A stretch of DNA of 64,000 bases from Spirochaetota bacterium (GTDB lineage: Bacteria; Spirochaetota; UBA12135; COTS27; JAFLEE01), in the NCBI GenBank assembly GCA_017302015.1, contig JAFLEE010000006.1, positions 48,452 to 112,451 of the forward strand, given 5' to 3'. A program made the translations under genes and the position numbers. Each line of letters opens with the position of its first letter. Position 1 is the first letter of the stretch. The notes under the pieces are model-generated. The model saw only the letters and a list, made by a program, of their open reading frames with translations. It made no database searches and was not told where the DNA came from. Shown here one piece after another: positions 26,322 to 34,188 of the stretch.

Positions 26322-27716
26322 TCATTGCTGGATCCAGGCCCACGCCTTCTCGATCGTATCGAAGGGGACGCGGAAGCGGCTCTTGCCCCCGTGGAGTTTA
26401 TTGATGGTGGCCAGGTAGAGGTACTGGGCTCCCCGAACCCCCACGACGGCGCTCTTCTCCTGGTGCTTCATGGCGACCTCGGCCAATTGGGCCAGGCGCT
26501 TGGGGACGTCCTTGACCGCCTTGGTGCCGGTGAAGTTCGAGATGGCGTAGACCTTCTTGCGCTCGGGCAGGCGCTCGTAATAGGCCCGCGCCTGGGCGAT
26601 GAGGTCGAGGCAACCCCGTTCGAGGAGCGCGTCGTCCTCGGGGAAATGGAGGTAATTGATGAGCACGTAGGTGCGGCCCCCGGCTTCCAGCACATGGAAG
26701 CCCTGGGACTCCCGGATGGAATCGATGGAAGCGGCGCTGTGCGCGGCGGGAACGTGCTCGAACGCTGCCGGTTCGGCCGCCTCGGTGACGGACTGCGGGG
26801 CCGGGGGCGGCGCCGCTTCGGCGGGGGGCGGCGTGATCGGAGGGGCCGTGGTCGGGGGCGCCTTCGCCTGGGGTACCTCATCGGGCGCAGCCGACTCGTC
26901 GACGGCGATCTCCAGGATGAGCAGGCCGCGGGTGGCCGTGAGTTCATCGATGCGCTTGAGGAGGTTGAGTTGGATGGCCTTCTGTTGTTCGCGGAGTTCG
27001 GCGAGGGCCCGCACGGTGAGTTCGAGGGATTCGGTGAGCAGGCTGATCTCTTGGATCTGCTCCAGGGACTGGCGCTGCATCCCCGCGAATCCCTCCACGT
27101 TGGTCTGGAGATCGAGGTTGACCTCGCCGATCTTCGTCGCCGTCGTGCCGAGGCCCTGGTGGAGGGTCTCCTCGATGAAGACCTTGACCTTCGGCAGGAT
27201 GTCGGCGATGGCGTCCTTGAGTTTGCGGACCTCGATGGTGATGACCTTGAACCCGGCGCCCTTTTCCCCGGCCCGGGCGGCCTCGATGCTGATGTTGAAA
27301 CTGAGGTTGTGGAGCGCCTTGAGCTTCTCGTCCATGAGAACGAAGAGGCGCCGCAATTCGGGGAGTTGCTTCGTGAGCCAACCCGTCATGGTGGTGATTT
27401 GGCCCAGTTTCTTGGAACTCGCCTGCAGGCGCTGGATGCCCTGCTTATAGCCGGCCTCCTGCTCCAGGAAGAGGTCTTTGAACGCGTTGAGGGATTTCAT
27501 CACCCCGTCGAGGCTGTGGACCAGTTCGGCGTCGTTCTCGATCGTCGTTCCGATGGCGGCCACTTCCTTCTCCAGATCGGCGATGGTGAGGCCGATGGCC
27601 TCCGCGGCGATGCGGTTGCGCTGGAGGACTTTCGCGAGGGCGGCCTTTACCCCGAGGTTTTTGACCGCAGGTGCGGGCGGGGAGCTTGGTACGGCGAAGG
27701 CCGGAACGGAATCCAA
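26322..27716 (-). CDS. soluble chemoreceptor-hairpin-like protein with C-terminal STAS-like domain
   Basis: The start is a TTG with AGGAG six bases upstream. The 464-residue protein has no membrane segment. Residues 20-260 are long helices. Positions 139-166 (LSFNISIEAARAGEKGAGFK, then IEVRKLKDA) closely resemble the signalling tip of methyl-accepting chemotaxis proteins. A Pro/Ala-rich linker (275-330) leads to a 130-residue alpha/beta domain (335-464). This includes RTYVLINYLHFPE and KVYAISNFTGTKAVKDV and recalls STAS/SpoIIAA-like domains. The helical half probably dimerises and could contact CheA/CheW-type partners, but no che gene is nearby. Its role is unknown. Confidence 0.75.
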   Translation of the reverse strand: MDSVPAFAVPSSPPAPAVKNLGVKAALAKVLQRNRIAAEAIGLTIADLEKEVAAIGTTIENDAELVHSLDGVMKSLNAFKDLFLEQEAGYKQGIQRLQASSKKLGQITTMTGWLTKQLPELRRLFVLMDEKLKALHNLSFNISIEAARAGEKGAGFKVITIEVRKLKDAIADILPKVKVFIEETLHQGLGTTATKIGEVNLDLQTNVEGFAGMQRQSLEQIQEISLLTESLELTVRALAELREQQKAIQLNLLKRIDELTATRGLLILEIAVDESAAPDEVPQAKAPPTTAPPITPPPAEAAPPPAPQSVTEAAEPAAFEHVPAAHSAASIDSIRESQGFHVLEAGGRTYVLINYLHFPEDDALLERGCLDLIAQARAYYERLPERKKVYAISNFTGTKAVKDVPKRLAQLAEVAMKHQEKSAVVGVRGAQYLYLATINKLHGGKSRFRVPFDTIEKAWAWIQQ

Positions 27717-27805
27717 TCGTTACTCCTGGAAGTTCGATGGGCTGGGTTTCAAGGACGAGCGGATCGAAACAATTGGTCGAAGTTAATGCCGGACAAATCC
27801 CATCA

Positions 27806-27834
27806 ATTATATCCCGAATAGTCCTTCGCGTGAA
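27806..27834 (-). promoter_or_regulatory. promoter of the chemoreceptor-hairpin gene
   Basis: On the minus strand TTCACG (27829-27834) and a perfect TATAAT (27806-27811) are 17 bases apart, 90 bases before the TTG start, in a locally AT-rich region. Confidence 0.5.
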
Positions 27835-27936
27835 GCAAAATAAAACTTTAGTTGTATATAAGAACGCTCACGCTAGGGGGTTCGGGCAATAAGGATGGAA
27901 GTTTAGTTCCATCGGCCGCCTCTTGGTTATTCGGCC

Positions 27937-30690
27937 ATGGGAGGGCCTTCTTCCATCGGACAATGCGCCATCGTGTCCGCATTCGCCCTTGCTGTCAGCC
28001 CCCAAGGCCACGCCTATCCCCATGCCGTGGAAAGCGAGGTGTCTCCGTGGATGGCGTCCCTCGCCCCGGTGTTTGAACGCGGGGTAGGGGAAGGGCTCCT
28101 GAGCCTCGCCTTATTGCCGAGCGAGACGCCCTTCGGCGCCCATTGGAGTTTCTGGCACGCCTTCGCTTCCAGGTTCCTCTCCGAACTCACCCGCCACCCC
28201 GAAGCCCAGCGGCCCGGCGCCGCCGCCTTCCTCCGCGCTTTTCCCGCGCCGAGCGAAGAAGAATGCCTGCGTCTCCTGATGGGGGCGCCGTTTTGCCGGG
28301 GGCAGGAATATCTTTCTCCGGCGACGCTCGGGGCCCTTTGGCGCAATTTGGGTGAAGCGCTCGCGGCCTGCCTCAGCGCGGAGGGGCTCGCCTTCGACGA
28401 ATGGCTCGATCGCCACCATAGCGCCTGGGGCGCGGTGGGGAGGGTCTACTTCCATTTGGCCGAGAACAAACAAGACCCCGAGCGGCCCTTCGCGTTCCTC
28501 GCCACGTATACCGAGAAGGTACTCGAGAAACGCCCCAGGCACCTGCCCCTGGGCGAGGCGCTCGAGGCATACGCCGGGAACGACCGCCGCGCCGAACTCC
28601 TGCGGCTCCTCAAACCGGTGGAGCGCGCCGCGGCGGCGAGCCCGTGGGTGCGCAAGCTCGTTGATTCGGGGCAGATCTACCATCCGCTCCCGTTCGGGCC
28701 GGAGGAGGCGCATGCATTCCTCACGCAGATCCCGTGCATCGAGGCCGCCGGGGTGACGGTGAGGGTCCCGGATTGGTGGCGGAGGCAGGCACCGCCGCGG
28801 CCCCAATTGGTCATCACCCTCGGCAAGCCCAAAAAGCGCTTCGGCCTCGATGAACTTCTTTCCTTCGACGCCGGGTTCGAGATCGACGGCGCGGGGCGCC
28901 TCGAGGAGACGGAACTCCGCGCCCTCCTCAAGGCGGGAACGGGTCTCGTCCGTTTGAAGGGACGCTGGGTGGAGGTGGACGGCATCCGCCTCCGGGAAGC
29001 CCTGGCCCAATTCGAGCGGGCCAAGGCGCTCGCCGCCGAAGGCGTGAGTTTCGCGGAGGGGATGCGGCTCTTGGCCGGCGTGCGCGGCCTCGGCCTAACG
29101 GACGGACCGGACGGGGCGGCGCACCCGCGGGTGGTGGCCGGGGAGGAACTGAAGAAGATCCTCGATGCGCTGCGCGAACCCGGGAACGGAGCCGACCGGG
29201 AACTCGAGGGGGCGCTCTCGAGCGAGATCCGGGGAACCCTGCGCCCCTACCAGGTCGCGGGGGTGAAATGGCTTTGGCTGCTCTCGCGCCTCGGGCTCGG
29301 CGGGTGCCTCGCCGACGATATGGGATTGGGCAAGACGCTCCAGGTGATCGCGCTCTTGGCGCTGAAGAAGCGCTTCTCGGCCCCGAAACAGCCGTCGCTG
29401 CTCATCGCCCCCGCCTCCCTCCTCGGCAACTGGACTTCCGAACTCGAGAAGTTCGCCCCCGGCCTGGTGGCGAGGGTCTGGCACCCCGCCTTCGGGAGCG
29501 CCGTGAAGGGGGAAGGCGGCCCCGCGCTCGAGGGGGTCGACCTCGTCATCACCACCTACGGCATGGCCATGCGCGGCGCGTGGGCCAAGGACCTACGCTG
29601 GGAGACGCTCATCCTCGACGAGGCCCAAGCCGTCAAGAACGTGGGGAGCAAGCAGACGAAGGCCGTGAAGGCCATCCCGGCGGCCCAACGCCTGGCGCTC
29701 ACGGGCACGCCGGTGGAGAACCACCTCTCCGACCTGTGGTCGCTCTACGATTTCTGCGCCCCCGGGCTCTTGGGCGGGCTCGAGACGTTTCGGCGCCTCG
29801 TGAAGAGGCTGGGCGAAGGCGAGAACGCCGACCTCGCCCCGCTCCGGCGCCTCATCCAACCCTACCTCCTCCGGCGCCTCAAGACCGATAAGCGCATCAT
29901 CGCCGATCTCCCCGACAAGACCGAGGTGAAGGCGTGGGCCGGGCTTTCCAAGGCCCAGGCCGTGCTCTACCGGCAGGTGGTGGAGGGCCTGGCGGCGGTC
30001 TTGGGCGGCGGCGTCCAGGGCATCGAGCGCCGCGGCCTCGTGCTCGCTTCCCTCCTGCGCCTCAAGCAGATCGTCAACCACCCCGCCCAATTCAAGGGCC
30101 ACGGCGCCTGGGATCCGGCCCTCAGCGGGAAATTCGAGCGCCTGGGCGCCTTGGGCCGGGAGATCGTGGAGAAGCAGGAGAAGGTCCTCGTCTTCACCCA
30201 ATTCGCCGAAATGGTGGAGCCACTCTCCGAGTACCTCGAAGGGGTGTGGGGCCGCAGCGGCCTCACGCTCCAGGGCCAGACGGCGATCGGGGAGCGGAAG
30301 AAGCGCGTGGCCGCGTTCCAGGAGGAACTCGGGCCGCCGTTCTTCGTCCTCTCCATCAAGGCCGGCGGCACGGGGCTCAACCTCACCGCCGCCAACCACG
30401 TCATCCATTTCGACCGCTGGTGGAACCCGGCGGTGGAGAATCAGGCCACCGACCGGGCCTTCCGCATCGGACAGAAGAAGAACGTGATGGTCCATAAGTT
30501 CGTGGTGCGCGGCACGTTGGAGGAGAAGATCGACGCCCTTATCGAATCGAAGAAGGCCCTGGCCGAGTCGGTGCTGGGCGGCGGGGGCGAACTCACGCTC
30601 ACCGAAATGGGGAACGAAGAACTCCTGCGCCTCGTGGCCCTGGATGCGGACCAGCTCCTCACGGCCGGCGAGCCGGGCGGGGCGTCCTGA
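27937..30690 (+). CDS. SNF2/SWI2-family DNA-dependent ATPase (helicase-like)
   Basis: The 917-residue product has an N-terminal bacterial SNF2-associated region (about 1-420) and a two-lobed SNF2 ATPase. Motif I DDMGLGKTLQ lies near residue 460, the Walker B box DEAQAVKN near 560 and LTGTPVENHLSDLWSL after it. Helicase-C motifs include HFDRWWNPAVENQATDRAFRIGQ near 825-847. Such enzymes move on DNA and remodel protein-DNA complexes; bacterial versions such as RapA recycle RNA polymerase. The start is not certain, since no clear ribosome site precedes the ATG at 27937. The stop shares one base with the SWIM gene. Confidence 0.92.
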   Translation: MGGPSSIGQCAIVSAFALAVSPQGHAYPHAVESEVSPWMASLAPVFERGVGEGLLSLALLPSETPFGAHWSFWHAFASRFLSELTRHPEAQRPGAAAFLRAFPAPSEEECLRLLMGAPFCRGQEYLSPATLGALWRNLGEALAACLSAEGLAFDEWLDRHHSAWGAVGRVYFHLAENKQDPERPFAFLATYTEKVLEKRPRHLPLGEALEAYAGNDRRAELLRLLKPVERAAAASPWVRKLVDSGQIYHPLPFGPEEAHAFLTQIPCIEAAGVTVRVPDWWRRQAPPRPQLVITLGKPKKRFGLDELLSFDAGFEIDGAGRLEETELRALLKAGTGLVRLKGRWVEVDGIRLREALAQFERAKALAAEGVSFAEGMRLLAGVRGLGLTDGPDGAAHPRVVAGEELKKILDALREPGNGADRELEGALSSEIRGTLRPYQVAGVKWLWLLSRLGLGGCLADDMGLGKTLQVIALLALKKRFSAPKQPSLLIAPASLLGNWTSELEKFAPGLVARVWHPAFGSAVKGEGGPALEGVDLVITTYGMAMRGAWAKDLRWETLILDEAQAVKNVGSKQTKAVKAIPAAQRLALTGTPVENHLSDLWSLYDFCAPGLLGGLETFRRLVKRLGEGENADLAPLRRLIQPYLLRRLKTDKRIIADLPDKTEVKAWAGLSKAQAVLYRQVVEGLAAVLGGGVQGIERRGLVLASLLRLKQIVNHPAQFKGHGAWDPALSGKFERLGALGREIVEKQEKVLVFTQFAEMVEPLSEYLEGVWGRSGLTLQGQTAIGERKKRVAAFQEELGPPFFVLSIKAGGTGLNLTAANHVIHFDRWWNPAVENQATDRAFRIGQKKNVMVHKFVVRGTLEEKIDALIESKKALAESVLGGGGELTLTEMGNEELLRLVALDADQLLTAGEPGGAS

Positions 30691-31514
30691 TGGCCTGGCA
30701 GCGATGGCCCGCCTACGTTCCCGTGGCCGAGCGCCGCGCCCGGGCCGCCCGGGAACTCCGGGGGGCCAAGAAGCGCGGGGTCGCCCTCGCCCCCGTCGTC
30801 ATCGAAGGGAAGTCGGTGGCGTCGACCTTCTGGGGCAAGGCGTGGTGCGAGAACCTGGAGCGCTACGCCGATTTCGCCAACCGCATCGAACGCGGGCTGC
30901 GCTACGTCCGCAACGGGAGCGTCATCGACCTGAAGATCGAAAGCGGCCGGGTGGAGGCCCAGGTGATGGGGAGCGAACTCTATGCGGTGGGGGTGGAGGT
31001 GGCGCCGCTCGCCGCGGAGGAATGGGGCGGGGTGAAGGAGGCTTGCGCCGGCGGCATTGCCACGCTCGTGGAACTCCTCGAGGGGAAACTCTCCGACGCC
31101 GTGATGAAGGTCGTGACCGAACCGGGCAAGGGCCTCTTCCCCCGGCCGAAGGAATTGCGCTTCTCGTGCTCCTGCCCCGATTCGGCGAAGATGTGCAAGC
31201 ACGTGGCGGCCACGCTCTACGGTATCGGCGCCCGCTTCGACCGCGCCCCCGAACTCCTCTTCGCGCTGCGCGGGGTCGACGCCGGCGAACTCGTGGCGCA
31301 GGACGCGGGCCGCGCGGTGGCCAAACTCGCGAAGCGGGCCTCCGCGAGCCCGGCGCCGCGCATCAAGCACGACGATCTGGGGGCGCTCTTCGGGATCGAC
31401 CTGAAGATGGGAGGGGGGAAGGCTGCCTTGGAGAAGAAAGCAGCGGGTTCGGGACGCGGGAATAAAAAGAAAGCCCGCGGTGATGGAAAAAGGAATGGGC
31501 CGGGGAACTCCTAG
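30690..31514 (+). CDS. SWIM zinc-finger protein
   Basis: The 274-residue protein has a SWIM zinc motif C-x-C-x(6)-C-x-H at Cys160, Cys162, Cys169 and His171 (FSCSCPDSAKMCKHVA). An N-terminal domain containing FWGKAWCENLERYADF is typical of this family. The C-terminal 40 residues are Lys/Gly-rich. SWIM motifs bind DNA or proteins. It overlaps the SNF2 stop by one base (TGATG). SNF2-SWIM neighbours are common in bacteria and probably act together on DNA, perhaps in repair or defence; that role is inference. Confidence 0.9.
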   Translation: MAWQRWPAYVPVAERRARAARELRGAKKRGVALAPVVIEGKSVASTFWGKAWCENLERYADFANRIERGLRYVRNGSVIDLKIESGRVEAQVMGSELYAVGVEVAPLAAEEWGGVKEACAGGIATLVELLEGKLSDAVMKVVTEPGKGLFPRPKELRFSCSCPDSAKMCKHVAATLYGIGARFDRAPELLFALRGVDAGELVAQDAGRAVAKLAKRASASPAPRIKHDDLGALFGIDLKMGGGKAALEKKAAGSGRGNKKKARGDGKRNGPGNS

Positions 31515-31648
31515 GTTCCTACGATTGTTTGATCGGCACCGTCAACGCGCTGGGCCGTCTCCGCGTTCCGGCGTTGTGCCGTGGCGTTTTTCCCCACCGG
31601 CCCAGTTTTCTGCATCCGCAAAGGACGGGGTTTTTATCGGGTCAAAGC

Positions 31649-33742
31649 TTACCGCCCCGCAGGCTCCCGCCTCAAAAACAACGCGTCCCAGGCAGGGACG
31701 GTGACGCGCTCGCCCACCGCCTCGCCACGATGGATATCGGGGTTCTGGCTGCCCTTGAGCCGTCGGAACCGGCCGCTGAGGGCCGCGGTCCACGGCGCCT
31801 TGGACATGTTGAGCAGCACCACGCCACCGGTGAACTCACGACGCCAGCGCTCACAGCTGCCGGGGAGCAGCTCGATATTCCTGAGCGCCGTCATGCCGAC
31901 CTGCTCGGAGACGCTGAACCGGGGTGAGGGTTCGGTATTGGAATCGGCCCACAACTCGATAGCGTAGCTGCGCCAGGCCCCGTCGGCCAACACCGAGACC
32001 GGGCTGGTCTCCCGCCGCCGGGCGATGCCCAGCAGGCTGATGAGGCGCGGCACCTTTTCAAAATGCTGCCCGGCGCAGTCCCAGGCATCATCGCCGCGGG
32101 CCTCGAAACGCAGGGTGTAGTTGCGGCCGGAGACGATGGCGGGCGCCGCACCGACATTGCTCAGGCAGATCCCGAACCACCGGGACTTGGGAATGACGAG
32201 CGGCGGGACCCCTTTGACGCGCACGGCGTGGGACCCGGGCTCGGTGAGGGTTTCGGCCTGGAAGCCCGGCGCCACCTGCCACGCCCAACCCGCGCCGGCG
32301 AGCAGGTTGGTGGGGGTGAGGTCGCTCTCGTCCCGCACCAGGGGCGCCAGGGGACGGCCGAGCCAACGCCAGTCGTTGAGGTCCCCGCCATGGTATTCGT
32401 CCCAGGCATAAACGCCGGGGCGCTCGGCGGTATCCTCATTGATGGCATTGGCGGGGTCGAAGCGGGTGGCGGTGAGCAGCAAAAAGGGATGGGGCATGCC
32501 CAGCAGGCAGGCGCTGGCCAGGCCGATGCGGAATTGATAGTCCAGGGAGGCCCCGCCCTCGGCGCGCACGCCGCAGAAGGTGGTGGTGGCGGTCTTGGTG
32601 AAGCCGTAGCTCAGGGCCGGCTGCTGGGTGACATTCTCGACCCAGCGGCGCAGGTGCAGAAAGCACTCCGAGAACTGGTCGGGGTGGTTCTCGCCCGGGA
32701 AGGATTCTAATTGCACCCCGTTCACGTACTGCCAGCCCCGCTGGCCCCAGATGGGGTGGTTGCTGTCCATCTGGATGATCTTGTCCGGGCCCAGCAGCCC
32801 TCGCAGGGTTTTCAGGAAGGTCTGGCCGCCCAGGCCGAAGCTGTTCACCCCGTCGAGGTAGCCGTAGTCGGCCACGAGGTCATTATCGATGTCCATGGGC
32901 TGGTGCTCGGGGAAGCCCCAGGTCCAGCGGGCCACATCGAACTCGATGCCATCCACCCCCCACTCGGCCACCTTGGCGGCCATGAGCCGGGCATGCCACT
33001 CCGCCGCGTTCAGCCCCTCCCGTCCGCCCCGGGGGCAGTGGGCGCTGTAGTTGAGTTGCCACTGGTGGGACCAGAACATCATGTGCCCCGCGACGGCCGC
33101 CTGCCCCGCCTTGAAGCTGCGGGCCTTCGTGCCCCACTGGGCCCGCTTGAGGGTGAGCTGCTTGCCGGACAGGCCGGTGAGCACCACATGCTCGGCGGTG
33201 GACCAGTCGGGGCGCCCCGCGGCATCCCGCGAGTAGAGGATGAGCGCCAAGGGGAAATTGGCATTGGCCTTTTCCACGGACTTCTGGTTTTTGGCGAGGC
33301 GCTCGGGCTCGGCGACCTGGCAGGTCTTGTCCTGGGCCCCGAGGTCGGCGCTCAGCAGGGTCCCGGCCTTGTACAGGCAGTGCCCCGGCCAGACTGCGGT
33401 AAAAGATTCTTCATTGATGCCCCCCCAGGCATCCTGGCAGGTGATGATTTTTCCAGAATGACTGAAGTGGCCCAGCACGGCGGTGCGCAGCGCCGGGATG
33501 CTGGGGAAGCCGTGGATGAAGGCGAAATTGCTGGCCGCGTTCAGGGTTTTCTGCAGCTCGTCGCCCCGCAGCTGGGCGAAGGCCTTGAAGGTCATGGGCT
33601 GGGGGAAGGTCTGGGGGATGCGGGAGAGCAGGGCATTGCTCTCGGGCGCCGAGGCGGCCCCGAGCGGCATGGCCACCGCCCAGATCCACAAGGCCCAGGA
33701 CCAGGCGAGGCGGCAGCATGGGGTGAGGGGGGTGGGGCGCAT
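31649..33742 (-). CDS. secreted glycosidase-like TIM-barrel protein, atypical codon use
   Basis: The ATG at 33742 follows a perfect GAGGAG and begins a signal peptide (WSWALWIWAVAMPLGAASA). The 697-residue product has a central TIM-barrel-like part with AAKVAEWGVDGIEFDVARW, IIQMDSNHPIW and NGVQLESFPGENH, which recalls glycosidase barrels. A C-terminal beta-rich carbohydrate-binding-like part follows. I cannot assign a GH family. By eye it prefers CTG for Leu and CAG for Gln, whereas neighbours favour CTC and use CAA more, which hints at separate acquisition. A 446-base gap separates it from the GH42-like gene upstream. Confidence 0.7.
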   Translation of the reverse strand: MRPTPLTPCCRLAWSWALWIWAVAMPLGAASAPESNALLSRIPQTFPQPMTFKAFAQLRGDELQKTLNAASNFAFIHGFPSIPALRTAVLGHFSHSGKIITCQDAWGGINEESFTAVWPGHCLYKAGTLLSADLGAQDKTCQVAEPERLAKNQKSVEKANANFPLALILYSRDAAGRPDWSTAEHVVLTGLSGKQLTLKRAQWGTKARSFKAGQAAVAGHMMFWSHQWQLNYSAHCPRGGREGLNAAEWHARLMAAKVAEWGVDGIEFDVARWTWGFPEHQPMDIDNDLVADYGYLDGVNSFGLGGQTFLKTLRGLLGPDKIIQMDSNHPIWGQRGWQYVNGVQLESFPGENHPDQFSECFLHLRRWVENVTQQPALSYGFTKTATTTFCGVRAEGGASLDYQFRIGLASACLLGMPHPFLLLTATRFDPANAINEDTAERPGVYAWDEYHGGDLNDWRWLGRPLAPLVRDESDLTPTNLLAGAGWAWQVAPGFQAETLTEPGSHAVRVKGVPPLVIPKSRWFGICLSNVGAAPAIVSGRNYTLRFEARGDDAWDCAGQHFEKVPRLISLLGIARRRETSPVSVLADGAWRSYAIELWADSNTEPSPRFSVSEQVGMTALRNIELLPGSCERWRREFTGGVVLLNMSKAPWTAALSGRFRRLKGSQNPDIHRGEAVGERVTVPAWDALFLRREPAGR

Positions 33743-34188
33743 CAGATCTCCTCTCGGGGCGAACGCGCAATCGTCCGCCACCGGCATCCATGCCCGCATT
33801 GTCCAATGCTCGGCACGCGCCACCGCGCGCACGGCGGCCCGGGAAAAACATGAACTCAGCGAGTCCCAAGCTCGGTCGCCATCCTGGCGGGGATTTGCGG
33901 GTAGCAGCCCACCTGATCGGCCTCCCGTCCTTGGCCTTGGCGGCGGGACGGAAACGAATGGGTTTTTCTTTCCTGGTCCGGACCGTTTTGAAGTCACCGG
34001 GAGATGCGTCTCCGCGTTCGGGTCGAGGTGCTGTTCTGGGGCGAGGCCCCGGGCCGAGTGGATGGATGTCATCGACCTATTCCCTTCGTCCACTAGCAAG
34101 ACGACGAGGTTCGGTTTGGCGGCGTTGCCACCGTCCACGGCGGAGTGTAGCGTATGGCTTGCCCTAGGCGTATTTATCTTTCTTATCC
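33743..34188 (-). other. 446-base intergenic gap, possible sulfatase relic
   Basis: No complete gene is visible. On the minus strand the frame upstream of the glycosidase-like gene is open. At 34082-34117 it reads KPNLVVLLVDEG, which looks like the first strand of a sulfatase, but nothing sulfatase-like follows. A 10-base palindrome GGTCCGGACC lies near 33975-33990. The rest shows no structure I can support. Confidence 0.3.
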
